A stretch of 64,000 nucleotides of DNA, taken from NCBI RefSeq assembly GCF_000510725.1, contig NZ_AZNZ01000001.1, forward strand, positions 664,297-728,296, in the 5' to 3' direction. Made by a program: the position numbers and the translations under genes. Of the stretch, positions 46,039-55,102 are shown piece after piece. The notes beneath the pieces are model-generated. The model saw nothing but the letters and a program-made list of their open reading frames with translations, was not told the origin of the DNA and did not search any database. Every line of letters begins with the position of its first letter. Positions within the stretch are counted from its first letter, which is position 1. The stretch comes from Pseudoxanthomonas sp. J31 (lineage in GTDB: Bacteria; Pseudomonadota; Gammaproteobacteria; Xanthomonadales; Xanthomonadaceae).

Positions 46039-47325
46039 ATGAGTGCACCGAACTGGAAGCCCGAGACCCTGGCCGTCCATGCCGGCTACAGCCCGGACCC
46101 GACCACCCGCGCGGTGGCGGTGCCGATCTACCAGACGGTGGCCTACGCCTTCGACAACACCCAGCACGGCGCCGACCTGTTCGACCTCAAGGTCCCGGGC
46201 AACATCTACACCCGGATCATGAACCCGACCCAGGACGTGCTCGAGCAGCGCCTGGCCGCGCTCGAGGGCGGCATCGGCGCGCTGGCCCTGGCCTCGGGGC
46301 AGGCCGCGATCACCTATGCGATCCAGACCATCGCCGAGGCCGGCGACAACATCGTCTCCTCCAGCGCGCTGTACGGCGGCACCTACAACCTGTTCGCCCA
46401 CACCCTGCCGCAGTTCGGGATCGAGGCGCGGCTGGCCGACTACCGCGACCCGGACGCGTTCGCCAGGCTGATCGACGGGCGCACCAAGGCGGTGTTCGTC
46501 GAGTCGATCGGCAACCCGCGCGGCAACGTCACCGACATCGAGGCGGTGGCGAAGGTCGCGCACGAGCACGGGGTGCCGCTGATCGTGGACAACACCGTGG
46601 CCACGCCCTACCTGCTGCGGCCGTTCGACCATGGTGCCGACATCGTGGTCCACTCGCTGACCAAGTACCTGGGCGGCCATGGCAACAGCGTCGGCGGCGC
46701 GATCGTCGATTCCGGGCGCTTCCCCTGGGCCGAGCACAAGCAGCGCTTCCCGCGCCTGAACGAGCCGGACGTCAGCTACCACGGCGTGGTCTACACCGAG
46801 GCGCTGGGGCCGGCGGCCTACATCGGGCGCGCGCGGGTGGTGCCGCTGCGCAACATGGGCGCGGCGATCTCGCCGTTCAACGCGTTCCTGATCCTGCAGG
46901 GCATCGAGACCCTGGCCCTGCGCATGGACCGGATTAACCAGAACACCCTGGCCGTGGCCCGCTACCTGAAGCAGCACCCCAAGGTGGCCTGGGTGAACTA
47001 CGCCGGGCTGGAAGACCACCCGGAGCATGCCTTGGTGCAGAGGTACCTGCCGAAGGGCGCCTCCGGCCTGCTGACCTTCGGCCTGCCCGGCGGGCGCGAG
47101 GCCGGTGCGCGCTTCCTCGATGCGCTGCAGCTGTTCACCCGCCTGGTGAACATCGGCGACGCCAAGTCGCTGGCCACCCATCCGGCCTCGACCACCCACC
47201 GCCAGCTGTCGCCGGAGGAGCTGGAGAAGGCCGGGGTCAGCGAGGACACCGTGCGCCTGTGCGTGGGCATCGAGCACATCGACGACCTGGTCGCCGACCT
47301 GGAGCAGGCGCTGGCGGCGGCCTGA
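46039..47325 (+). CDS. metY: O-acetylhomoserine aminocarboxypropyltransferase (sulfhydrylase)
   Basis: 428 residues, Cys/Met metabolism PLP enzyme family. It converts O-acetyl-L-homoserine and sulfide to homocysteine (some members also act on O-acetylserine). The pyridoxal-phosphate Lys is at 209 in VHSLTKYLGGHGNSVGG. ETLAVHAGYSPDPTTRAVAVPIYQTVAYAFDNTQHGADLF and FVESIGNPRGNVTDIEAVAKVAHEHGVPLIVDNTVATPYLLRPFDHGADI are typical of the MetY rather than the MetB/MetC subgroup. Cytoplasmic. It converges on ybaL. Confidence 0.93.
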   Translation: MSAPNWKPETLAVHAGYSPDPTTRAVAVPIYQTVAYAFDNTQHGADLFDLKVPGNIYTRIMNPTQDVLEQRLAALEGGIGALALASGQAAITYAIQTIAEAGDNIVSSSALYGGTYNLFAHTLPQFGIEARLADYRDPDAFARLIDGRTKAVFVESIGNPRGNVTDIEAVAKVAHEHGVPLIVDNTVATPYLLRPFDHGADIVVHSLTKYLGGHGNSVGGAIVDSGRFPWAEHKQRFPRLNEPDVSYHGVVYTEALGPAAYIGRARVVPLRNMGAAISPFNAFLILQGIETLALRMDRINQNTLAVARYLKQHPKVAWVNYAGLEDHPEHALVQRYLPKGASGLLTFGLPGGREAGARFLDALQLFTRLVNIGDAKSLATHPASTTHRQLSPEELEKAGVSEDTVRLCVGIEHIDDLVADLEQALAAA

Positions 47326-47329
47326 GGCA

Positions 47330-47364
47330 GGCGGCCGTCGCCGGCGGATGCCGCGACGGCCGCC
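47330..47364. terminator. Bidirectional hairpin between metY and ybaL
   Basis: GGCGGCCGTCGC (47330-47341) and GCGACGGCCGCC (47353-47364) give a 12-bp perfect stem with an 11-nt loop, centred between convergent genes. No T-run. Confidence 0.65.
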
Positions 47365-47412
47365 CGTCGCCGAGGCGGGGTGCCGGCCGGGCGGATCCGG
47401 CCGGCAGGGCGG

Positions 47413-49119
47413 TCAGACCGGCGGCACCGCCACGTCGCCGCGGTTGGCGTAGCGGTAGGCCGGGGTCGACATGACCATCTCCGCCAGCGAGTAGGCCAGC
47501 TCGCGCTCGGCCATGACCGCGCCGTCGGCGCCGTGGGCCAGCAGGTGCTTGACCTCGGCGTCGCTGTGCGCGCGCGCCAGCACCGGCAGGGCGGGGTTGA
47601 GCGCGCGCAGCTTGGCGATCGCTTCGCCGGCTTCCAGCGGCTGCGGGATGGCGAGGATGGCGATGCTGGCCGATTCCGGATGCGCCTCGGCCAGGACCTT
47701 GTCCGAGGCGGCATGGCCGCGGATGCCGGGAATGCCGGCGGCGTGGGCGCGGTCCACGTGCAGGCTGTTGTCGTCGATGATCACCACCGGCACGCCGCGG
47801 TCGCGCAGCACGTTGGCCAGTTCGCTGCCGACCCGGCCGTAGCCGATCACGATGGCGTGGTTGCCGGCCTGCAGCGGCGGCCCCGGCTGCACCTCCGGCT
47901 CCGGCTGCACCTGGACCTCCTCGCGGTGGCGCGCCTCCCAGCGGTCCAGCAGCATGAAGATCATCGGGTTGAGCATGATCGAGATCAGCGCGCCGGCCAG
48001 CACCAGGGCCTGGCCGGTGGGCGGCAGGATCTGCAGGCTCACGCCCAGGCCGGCGATGATGAAGGCGAACTCGCCGATCTGCGCCAGCGAGGCGGAGATG
48101 GTCAGCGCGGTGGCCTTGGGGTGGCCGAAGGCACGCACGATCAGGAACGCCGCCGCCGACTTGCCGAACATGATGATCGCCGCGGTGCCCAGCACCTGCC
48201 AGGGGTGCTCGAGCAGGATCTTCGGGTCGAACAGCATGCCGACGGAAACGAAGAACAGCACCGCGAACGCGTCGCGCAGCGGCAGCGAGTCGTTGGCCGC
48301 CTTGTGGCTGAGCTCGGACTCGTTGAGCATCATGCCGGCGAAGAACGCGCCCAGGGCGAAGGAGACGCCGAACAGGGCCGCGGCGCCGAACGCCACGCCC
48401 AGGGCGATGGCCAGCACCGACAGGGTGAACAGTTCGCGCGAACCGGTGCCGGCGATCCGCTCCAGCACCCAGGGGATGACCCGGCGCCCGACCAGCAGCA
48501 TCACCGCCACGAACAGGCCCAGCTGGACGAAGGTCCAGCCGATCGAGGACAGCACGCTGCCGAAGCTGTGGCGTTCGCCGCCGGCCTCCGGCCCGAACAG
48601 CCCGGCGATCACCGGCATCATGACCAGGGCCAGGACGCAGGCCAGGTCCTCCACGATCAGCCAGCCGACAGCAATCTTGCCGCGCATGGTCTCCAGCAGG
48701 CGGCGTTCCTCCATCGCCCGCAGCAGCACCACGGTCGAGGCGGTGGCCAGGGAGAAGCCGAAGATCATGCCGTGCAGGTGCGACCAGCCCATCAGCCAGG
48801 CCACGCCCCAGCCGAGCAGGGTGGCCACCGCGATCTGCGCCACCGCGCCGGGGATGGCGATCCATTTCACTTCCAGCAGGTCCTGCAGCGAGAAGTGCAG
48901 GCCGACGCCGAACATCAGCAGCATCACGCCGATCTCGGCCAGCTGGTTGGCGATTTCCTGGTCGGCGACGAACCCGGGGGTGAACGGCCCCACGAAGATG
49001 CCGGCCACCAGGTAGCCGACGAGCGGGGACAGGCGCAACCGGTTGGCGATGGCGCCGAGCACGAAAGCCAGGGCCAGGCCAACCGCGACGATGTCGATCA
49101 GGCTGGTGTCGTGGTGCAT
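47413..49119 (-). CDS. ybaL: Monovalent cation:proton antiporter, YbaL/Kef type (CPA2)
   Basis: 568 residues. Twelve or so membrane helices occupy residues 5-390; FVLGAIANRLRLSPLVGYLVAGIFVGPFTPGFVADQEIANQLAEIGVMLLMFGVGLHFSLQDLLEVKWIAIPGAVAQIAVATLLGWG is nearly the same as E. coli YbaL. The cytoplasmic RCK_N/TrkA_N domain starts near 415 with AIVIGYGRVGSELANVLRD, a Rossmann GxGxxG that binds NAD(H). Members exchange K+ or Na+ for H+; YbaL itself is poorly studied. No ancillary KefG-like subunit is nearby. The start MHHDTSLIDIV aligns with MHH in YbaL. Confidence 0.9.
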   Translation of the reverse strand: MHHDTSLIDIVAVGLALAFVLGAIANRLRLSPLVGYLVAGIFVGPFTPGFVADQEIANQLAEIGVMLLMFGVGLHFSLQDLLEVKWIAIPGAVAQIAVATLLGWGVAWLMGWSHLHGMIFGFSLATASTVVLLRAMEERRLLETMRGKIAVGWLIVEDLACVLALVMMPVIAGLFGPEAGGERHSFGSVLSSIGWTFVQLGLFVAVMLLVGRRVIPWVLERIAGTGSRELFTLSVLAIALGVAFGAAALFGVSFALGAFFAGMMLNESELSHKAANDSLPLRDAFAVLFFVSVGMLFDPKILLEHPWQVLGTAAIIMFGKSAAAFLIVRAFGHPKATALTISASLAQIGEFAFIIAGLGVSLQILPPTGQALVLAGALISIMLNPMIFMLLDRWEARHREEVQVQPEPEVQPGPPLQAGNHAIVIGYGRVGSELANVLRDRGVPVVIIDDNSLHVDRAHAAGIPGIRGHAASDKVLAEAHPESASIAILAIPQPLEAGEAIAKLRALNPALPVLARAHSDAEVKHLLAHGADGAVMAERELAYSLAEMVMSTPAYRYANRGDVAVPPV

Positions 49120-49450
49120 CAGGGGTGGTCGTGTGCGGGGACTCCGCGCGGGTTCCGAGTTTCGCTGATGCCGGTGGCCGCCGTAAATAAATCGTTGGCA
49201 CGAATCGTGCCGGGCGCCTCATGTCGCACCCGGCCCTGGCGGTGCGGGGCCACCCCGCCAGGGGCGGCCCGGGTGGTCCGGGCCGCGATCCGGTGGTCCC
49301 GGCCGAAGCGACGCCCAGTGCTGGCCGGCCCTGCAGCCCTGTCCTCCGGCCCGCAGGCTGCGGAAGCGGACCTGCCCGGTGCCGGTCGGCGGCGTGCCGG
49401 TTGCCATCTCCGCCGGGGCGGCGCTGCCGTCGCCGTCCCGGCCGCGCCGG
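49120..49450. other. Gene-free stretch between the TonB receptor end and ybaL
   Basis: About 330 bases without a credible gene. Next to ybaL there is an AT-rich patch (ATAAATAA near 49180), which may hold the ybaL promoter on the minus strand. The remainder is very GC-rich with many imperfect GGCC/GCCC stems. An open frame starting at 49221 on the plus strand is arginine/proline-rich and runs antisense through the receptor gene; I do not accept it. Confidence 0.45.
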
Positions 49451-49481
49451 AAAAGAAAGGCCCCGGCGTACGCCGGGGCCT
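49451..49481 (-). terminator. Rho-independent terminator of the third TonB receptor
   Basis: A perfect 24-bp palindrome at 49458-49481 (arms AGGCCCCGGCGT / ACGCCGGGGCCT) is followed on the minus strand by TTCTTTT, 25 bp after the receptor stop. Confidence 0.88.
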
Positions 49482-49505
49482 GCCGGGAGCGCAACCGCGC
49501 CCGCC

Positions 49506-51905
49506 TTACCAGGCGTAGCCGATCCGGCCGTAGACGTAGCGGCCGTTGAAGCCGAACGGCGAGTACAGGCTGTACGGGATCATGCCGGAGGTGGAGTTCA
49601 CGAAGATGGTCTTCTCCGGGTACTCGTCCAGCACGTTGTCCGCGCCCAGGGTGAAGGTCCAGTTCGCGCTGGGGCGGAAGCTCACCGCGGTATCCAGGGT
49701 CCACTTCGCCGCATAGGTCTGGTCCTGGTCCGGGTTGGTGGCGTGGCGGCTGGTGAACTCGCCATAGCGCACCGCGTTGGCGCTGAAGTCCCACTGCGCC
49801 AGCTTCCAGATCGCGCCCAGGGCGAACTTGTCGCGCGGCGCGCCTTCCTCGATGCGCCCGCGCTCGTCGCGGCCGATGCGCTCCAGGTTGGCGCCCAGCG
49901 AAGCCAGCGCCGCCGGGTTGGGGGCGATCCGGGTGACCTCGGTCTTGTTGTGGTTGTAGCTGGCGGTCAGGTCCAGGTTTGATGCGGCCAGCGGCACCGA
50001 CCAGGTGCCGACCACGTCCACGCCGCGGGTGCGGGTGTCGACGGCGTTGTTGAAGTAGCGCGCCGCGGTCACCCCGGGGAAGCCGAGCCCGGCCAGCAGG
50101 TCCTGCGCCGCCTGGTTGCCGGTGAGGTTGAGGTTGGACGACAGCACGATGCGGTCGTCGACCTCGATCTGGTAGGCATCGATGGTCAGGTACACCCGCT
50201 CGGCCGGCTGCAGCACCAGGCCCAGGCTGTAGGACAGCGAGGTCTCGGCCTTCAGCGGCTCGGCGCCCAGGGCCTGGGCGACGGCGCCGGTGGCCGGGAA
50301 GGTGCCGGTTTCGGTGACCACGCTGTTGTTGATGTTGGTGGTGACCGCCTGGTAGTTCTGCTGCGCCAGGGCCGGGGCGCGGAAGCCGCTGGCCACGGTG
50401 GCGCGCAGGGCGACCGCGTCGCTGAAGGCGTAGCGCGCCGAGAGCTTGCCCGAGGTCTCGCTGCCGAAGTCCGAGTAGTCCTCGTAGCGGGCGGTGATGC
50501 CGGCCGACAGCCGCTCGCTCAGGTCCGCCTCCAGCCCGGCGTAGACCGCATGGCTGTCGCGCTGGTAGCTGCCGGCGTTGCGCGGGGTGAAGCCGCCGAA
50601 GCCCTGGGCGCCGGAGCCGAAGTAGGAATCCGGCTCGCCCGGTCCCTGGCGCCATTCCTCGTCGCGGTACTCGGCGCCGAAGGAAACGGTGGCCGGGTAG
50701 GCCAGGCCGATGTCCAGGGTCTTGGCGAAGTCGGCGTTGAACACGTCCTGGGCGTAGTGCAGGTTGCCGGCGTAGAAGCTGCGCGGGCTGTCCACGCCCA
50801 GCGCGTAGTTGATGGTGTTGCGGGTGTGGAAGTCGAGGTCGTTGCTGCCGAAGCTGTAGCTCAGGTCCCAGGTCCAGCCGCTGGCGGTGCTGCCCTTGTA
50901 GCCCAGCACCGCGCTGCGGTCCTTGGAATCCTGGTCGATCTGCGGCACGTAGCCGTCCGGGTAGACCTGGGCCAGCAGCGCGCCCTGGTTGCTGTGGTTG
51001 CGCGAGCGGTAGAACGCGAACGAGGTGATGTCGCGGTTGCTGGCGATCGCGGTGAGGTAGACCTGGGAGCGCTCGCCGACGTTGAACGCGGCGTTGGCCG
51101 AGACCGCGAACTGGTCCACGTCGGCCTCGCCGAAGCGGAAGGCGCGCTCGCCCACGCCGGGGAAGTTGCCGGTGTGCGGCGCGGTGCCCTGGTAGGGGCC
51201 GGAGCGGTTGGTCGGGTCCTGCTGCCCGACCTGGGCGGCCAGGTGCACGGTGCCGCCTTCGCGGCCCAGGCTCAGCCCGGCGTCGCCGGCCAGCTGCCAC
51301 TGGGTGCCGTCGCCCTCGGAATACTCGCCGCCGCTGGCGACCAGGCTGCCGCCTTCGCCGGCGCCCTTGAGCACGATGTTGACCACGCCGGCGATCGCGT
51401 CCGAGCCGTACTGCGCCGAGGCGCCGTCGCGCAGCACCTCGACCCGCTCGATCGCCGCCACCGGGATGGCGTTGAGGTCCACCGCCGAGGAGCCGCGGCC
51501 GATGGTGCCGTTGACGTTGACCAGGGCCGAGACGTGGCGGCGCTTGCCGTTGACCAGCACCAGCACCTGGTCCGGCGACAGCCCGCGCAGCTGCGCCGGG
51601 CGCACGCCGCTGGTGCCGTCGGCCATGGCCGGGCGCGGGAAGTTCAGCGAGGGCAGGGCGCGGGCCAGGGCGGTGGCCAGCTCGGTGGTGCCGGTGGCCG
51701 ACAGCGCCTCCGGGGTGATGATGTCGATCGGCGACTGCGATTCGGCCACCGTGCGGTCGGCGATGCGGGTGCCGGTGACGATCAGGGTGTCGAGCATGGT
51801 GGGGGCGCGGTTGCCGGTGTCGCCGGCGTCCTGGGCATGCGCCGCCGGAGCGGCCAGCAGGGCGGTGGTCACGGCGGCGGCGAGAAGATGCGGCTTGAGG
51901 GCCAT
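49506..51905 (-). CDS. TonB-dependent receptor (paralogue of the receptor at 34.3-36.7 kb)
   Basis: 799 residues with a signal peptide ([19 protein letters not shown]), TonB-box-like [31 protein letters not shown], plug motifs [60 protein letters not shown], and a barrel ending with [16 protein letters not shown]. It shares the plug, the [12 protein letters not shown] core and the closing FNGRYVYGR phrase with the other receptor of the same type in the window (S/FGSNGRYLYGRVRYAF there). Ligand unknown. AAGGAG lies about 7 bases before the ATG. It diverges from the ABC-F gene. Confidence 0.92.
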   Translation of the reverse strand: MALKPHLLAAAVTTALLAAPAAHAQDAGDTGNRAPTMLDTLIVTGTRIADRTVAESQSPIDIITPEALSATGTTELATALARALPSLNFPRPAMADGTSGVRPAQLRGLSPDQVLVLVNGKRRHVSALVNVNGTIGRGSSAVDLNAIPVAAIERVEVLRDGASAQYGSDAIAGVVNIVLKGAGEGGSLVASGGEYSEGDGTQWQLAGDAGLSLGREGGTVHLAAQVGQQDPTNRSGPYQGTAPHTGNFPGVGERAFRFGEADVDQFAVSANAAFNVGERSQVYLTAIASNRDITSFAFYRSRNHSNQGALLAQVYPDGYVPQIDQDSKDRSAVLGYKGSTASGWTWDLSYSFGSNDLDFHTRNTINYALGVDSPRSFYAGNLHYAQDVFNADFAKTLDIGLAYPATVSFGAEYRDEEWRQGPGEPDSYFGSGAQGFGGFTPRNAGSYQRDSHAVYAGLEADLSERLSAGITARYEDYSDFGSETSGKLSARYAFSDAVALRATVASGFRAPALAQQNYQAVTTNINNSVVTETGTFPATGAVAQALGAEPLKAETSLSYSLGLVLQPAERVYLTIDAYQIEVDDRIVLSSNLNLTGNQAAQDLLAGLGFPGVTAARYFNNAVDTRTRGVDVVGTWSVPLAASNLDLTASYNHNKTEVTRIAPNPAALASLGANLERIGRDERGRIEEGAPRDKFALGAIWKLAQWDFSANAVRYGEFTSRHATNPDQDQTYAAKWTLDTAVSFRPSANWTFTLGADNVLDEYPEKTIFVNSTSGMIPYSLYSPFGFNGRYVYGRIGYAW

Positions 51906-52001
51906 GGGGGGGTACTCCTTGCTGCGTGGAACGGATGCACTGCACTGTTGGCGGTCCAGGACTGGATGCTGGCCCGCTGGGATGTCAAGTATTCGTTAAC
52001 G

Positions 52002-52007
52002 TAGAAT
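52002..52007 (+). promoter_or_regulatory. Candidate -10 element for the ABC-F gene (TAGAAT)
   Basis: TAGAAT follows TTAACG in the 161-bp divergent gap, 59 bp before the ABC-F start. The surrounding AT-rich stretch (AAGTATTCGTTAACGTAGAAT) is unusual for this region. Confidence 0.42.
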
Positions 52008-52066
52008 GGACGTCGCAGGATGCCTGGCCATCTGCACATTCCCTTTCGTTCTAAGTCCTCCGTCCG

Positions 52067-53953
52067 ATGATTTCCCTGCGCAACTTCGCGCTGCGCCGCG
52101 GCGAGCGCCTGCTGCTGTCGAACGTCGACCTGGCCCTGCACGCGGGCTACCGGGTGGGCGTGGTCGGACGCAACGGCACCGGCAAGTCCAGCCTGTTCGC
52201 CGCCATCCGCGGCGAGCTGGAGCCCGACAAGGGCGACGTCGACCTGCCCGGCAGGCTGCGCATCGCCTCGGTGGCGCAGGAGACGCCGGCGTTGCCGGAG
52301 CCGGCGCTGGATTTCGTGCTTTCCGGCGACGAGGTCATCGCCAAGGTACTGCGCGAGGAGGCCGAGGCCAACGCCCGCGAGGACTGGGAGGCCGTGGCCG
52401 CGGCGCACCAGAAGCTGGCCGAGCTCAACGGCTACGACGCCGAGGCCCGCGCCGGGCGCCTGCTGCACGGCCTGGGTTTCCCGGCCGAGACCCACCGCCG
52501 CCCGGTGGCCTCGTTCTCCGGCGGCTGGCGCGTGCGCCTGAACCTGGCGCGCGCGCTGATGATGCCCTCGGACCTGCTGCTACTGGACGAGCCGACCAAC
52601 CACCTGGACCTGGACGCGGTCTACTGGCTGGAGCAGTGGCTACTGAAGTACCCCGGTACCTTGCTGTTGATCTCCCACGACCGCGAGTTCCTGGACAACG
52701 TCGCCACCCACACCCTGCACCTGCACGGCGGCAACGCGAAGCTGTACGTGGGCGGCTACACCGACTTCGAGCGCCAGCGTGCCGAGCAGCTGCGCCAGCA
52801 GCAGATCGCATTCGAGAAGGAGCAGGCCGAGCGCGCCCACCTGCAGAGCTTCATCGACCGCTTCAAGGCCAAGGCCTCCAAGGCGCGCCAGGCGCAGAGC
52901 CGGATGAAGCGCCTGGCCAAGCTGGCCGGCACCGAGGCGGTGCGGGTGGAGCGCGAGTTCACGATCGAATTCGCCTCGCCCAGCCGCCTGCCGCATTCGC
53001 TGATCCGGCTGCAGGACGCGCAGTGCGGCTATCCGCCCGAGCCGGGCAGTGGCGGCCAGCCCGCGGTGATCCTCAGGGACGTCGGCTTCGGCCTGGAGGC
53101 CGGCGACCGCATTGGCCTGCTTGGCCCCAACGGCGCCGGCAAGACCACCCTGGTGCGCACCCTGGTCGGCGAACTGCCGCCGCTGGCCGGCGAGCGCAAC
53201 GCGCACCCGGACCTGCGGATCGGCTACTTCGCCCAGCACACGGTGGAGTCGCTGCGCGAGGGGCAGTCGCCGATCGACCACTTCCGCGAACTCTCGCCGG
53301 ACGCGCCGACCCAGGCCTTCCGCGACTTCCTCGGCAAGTGGAACTTCCCCGGCGACCGCGCCTTCGAGCCGGTGGACGGCTTCTCCGGCGGCGAGCGCGC
53401 GCGCCTGGCCCTGGCCCTGATCGCCTGGCAGCAGCCCAACGTGCTGCTGCTGGACGAGCCGACCAACCACCTGGACCTGGAAATGCGCGAGGCGCTGGCC
53501 GAGGCGCTGGCCGACTTCGACGGTGCGATCGTGATGGTCAGCCACGACCGCCACCTGATCGGCCTGGTCTGCGACAGTTTCTGGCGCGTGGCCGACGGCG
53601 TGGTCGAGCCGTTCGCCGGCGACCTGGACGACTATGCGGCGTGGCTGCGCACCCGCCCGGTGGCGCAGGGCACCCGCGCGCGCCTGGAGCAGGAAGCGGC
53701 GCCGGCACCCGCGCCGGCGGCGGCCGCGCCTCCGCCGGCGCCGGCGAAGAAGCCGGCCAACCCGGTCAAGCTGGCCGCCGCCGAGAAGAAGGTCGCCGAG
53801 CTCGAGGCCCAGCTGGCCGAGGTGGACGCGCAGCTGGCCGATCCGGCCAACATGTCCGACCCGGCGCGCCTGGCCGCCCTGGCCCGCGACCGCGAGGCCC
53901 TGGCCGCGCGCCTGGAGCAGGCCGAGCAGGCCTGGCTGGAAATGCTGGATTGA
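52067..53953 (+). CDS. ABC-F family ATPase (YheS-like)
   Basis: 628 residues, soluble. Two ABC domains in tandem: first Walker A GRNGTGKSS near 34-42, signature FSGGWRVRLNLARALM, Walker B LLLLDEPTNHLDLD; second Walker A GPNGAGKTT, signature FSGGERARLALALI, Walker B LLLDEPTNHLDL. A linker of about 80 residues with the RFKAKASKARQAQSRMKRL helix separates them, and a charged C-terminal coiled coil (AAEKKVAELEAQLAEVDAQL) ends the protein after an Ala/Pro-rich tract. This layout and size match YheS/Uup-type ABC-F translation factors that act on stalled ribosomes, not transporters. Which stall it relieves is unknown. Confidence 0.9.
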   Translation: MISLRNFALRRGERLLLSNVDLALHAGYRVGVVGRNGTGKSSLFAAIRGELEPDKGDVDLPGRLRIASVAQETPALPEPALDFVLSGDEVIAKVLREEAEANAREDWEAVAAAHQKLAELNGYDAEARAGRLLHGLGFPAETHRRPVASFSGGWRVRLNLARALMMPSDLLLLDEPTNHLDLDAVYWLEQWLLKYPGTLLLISHDREFLDNVATHTLHLHGGNAKLYVGGYTDFERQRAEQLRQQQIAFEKEQAERAHLQSFIDRFKAKASKARQAQSRMKRLAKLAGTEAVRVEREFTIEFASPSRLPHSLIRLQDAQCGYPPEPGSGGQPAVILRDVGFGLEAGDRIGLLGPNGAGKTTLVRTLVGELPPLAGERNAHPDLRIGYFAQHTVESLREGQSPIDHFRELSPDAPTQAFRDFLGKWNFPGDRAFEPVDGFSGGERARLALALIAWQQPNVLLLDEPTNHLDLEMREALAEALADFDGAIVMVSHDRHLIGLVCDSFWRVADGVVEPFAGDLDDYAAWLRTRPVAQGTRARLEQEAAPAPAPAAAAPPPAPAKKPANPVKLAAAEKKVAELEAQLAEVDAQLADPANMSDPARLAALARDREALAARLEQAEQAWLEMLD

Positions 53954-53990
53954 AGGCCTGGGCGCGGTCGTGCGCCCGCCCTCCGGCCGC

Positions 53991-54866
53991 TTACTCCGCG
54001 GCCCGGCCCTGTTCCTCCAGCCACAGCCGGAACCGCCGCGCCGGCTCGCGCTCGGCGCGCGAGCGCAGCCGGGTCAGCCAGTAGCGGCCCAGGTCCACGG
54101 TCTGCGCGAACGGCTGCAGCAGCCGGCCCTCGCCCCGCTCGCGCGCGAACAGGCGCAGCGGCAGCAGGGCCACGCCGGTGCCGGCGGCGGCCGCGGCGGC
54201 CAGCGCCAGCGAGGAATCGAACACCGGCCCCCGCGCCTCCACGCCGGCAACGCCGGCGGCGCCCAGCCAGCGCGGCCATTCGTCGGCGCGGTAGGAGCGC
54301 AGCAGCGGCACGCCGGCCAGGTCGCCGGGCCCGCGCAGGCGCTCGGCCAGCTGCGGCGCGCACAGCGGCGCGAACGGGGTATCCAGCACCGGAGTGCAGG
54401 CCTGGCCCTGCCAGTCGCCGTCGCCGAAGCGGATCGCCAGGTCCAGGCCCTCGCTGGCCAGGTCGATGCGGTTGTTGTGGGTCTGCACCCGCAGTTCGAT
54501 GTCCGGGTGCGCGGCCTCGAACGCCGGCAGCCGCGGCAGCAGCCAGCCGGCGGCGAAGGTCGCCACCGCGCCCACGGTCAGCACCTGCCTGCCCTGCGCG
54601 CCGAGGAAGCGCTGCATGCCCTCGGCGATGCGGTCGAACGCGTCCTGCAGCACCGGGTACAGCGCCGCGCCCTCCTCGGTCAGCGCCACCCCGCGCGGCA
54701 GGCGGTGGAACAGGGCCACGCCCAGGCGCTGCTCGAGGGTACGGATCTGGTGGCTCAGCGCGGCCTGGCTCACGCACAGCTCCAGCGCGGCGCGGGTCAG
54801 GTTCTGGTGGCGGGCGGCGGCCTCGAAGGCACGCAGCGCGTTGAGCGGGAGCGGCGGGCGTGGCAT
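53991..54866 (-). CDS. ampR: LysR-family regulator AmpR of the adjacent beta-lactamase
   Basis: 291 residues. The winged HTH is PLNALRAFEAAARHQNLTRAALELCVSQAALSHQIRTLEQRLGVALFHRLPRGVALTEEG (residues 7-66). THNNRIDLASEGLDLAIRFGDGDWQG, LLRSYRADEWPRWL and FAQTVDLGRYWLTRLRSR run parallel to enterobacterial AmpR, which senses cell-wall muropeptides (UDP-MurNAc-pentapeptide represses, anhydro-muropeptides activate). It diverges from a class A beta-lactamase, the same arrangement as ampR-L2 in Stenotrophomonas. The 236-bp gap holds a candidate operator. The start MPRPPLPLNALRAF matches family length. Confidence 0.9.
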   Translation of the reverse strand: MPRPPLPLNALRAFEAAARHQNLTRAALELCVSQAALSHQIRTLEQRLGVALFHRLPRGVALTEEGAALYPVLQDAFDRIAEGMQRFLGAQGRQVLTVGAVATFAAGWLLPRLPAFEAAHPDIELRVQTHNNRIDLASEGLDLAIRFGDGDWQGQACTPVLDTPFAPLCAPQLAERLRGPGDLAGVPLLRSYRADEWPRWLGAAGVAGVEARGPVFDSSLALAAAAAAGTGVALLPLRLFARERGEGRLLQPFAQTVDLGRYWLTRLRSRAEREPARRFRLWLEEQGRAAE

Positions 54867-55012
54867 CGCGGACGGAAGTGAAGTGGACGGCCGAGGCTAC
54901 CGCAGCTGGACCGGCGCGGTGTCCCGGGCCGGTAGCCGCCCCGGCATCCGTGCAGGTCTGCAAGGCGGGCGCCGACCACGGCAGTGCCGGGAACCTGCAC
55001 GGCGCCACAAGG

Positions 55013-55027
55013 ACAGCTAATGGCTGT
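55013..55027. promoter_or_regulatory. Candidate AmpR operator in the ampR-beta-lactamase gap
   Basis: ACAGCTAATGGCTGT: 5-bp inverted arms around TAATG, 76 bp ahead of the beta-lactamase ATG and 147 bp from the ampR start. It has the partial dyad character of LysR sites, but it does not match the published enterobacterial AmpR box closely. Confidence 0.42.
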
Positions 55028-55102
55028 TCCCGAAAACTTGCGATGGTGGCCCGTCGCCGGCCCTGCCCATACTCGGCTCCCACCCCCGAGGAGGATCGAT
55101 CC

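Noticed and set aside
48000..49119. Naming the antiporter kefB or kefC
   Set aside because: Its N terminus (MHHDTSL, SPLVGYLVAGIFVGPFTPGFVAD) follows YbaL, and no KefF/KefG ancillary gene is adjacent.
51983..51988. TTGACA on the minus strand upstream of the third TonB receptor
   Set aside because: An exact -35 hexamer, but 16-18 bases downstream the sequence is TCCAGT/CCAGTC/CAGTCC, far from TATAAT, so I did not call a promoter.
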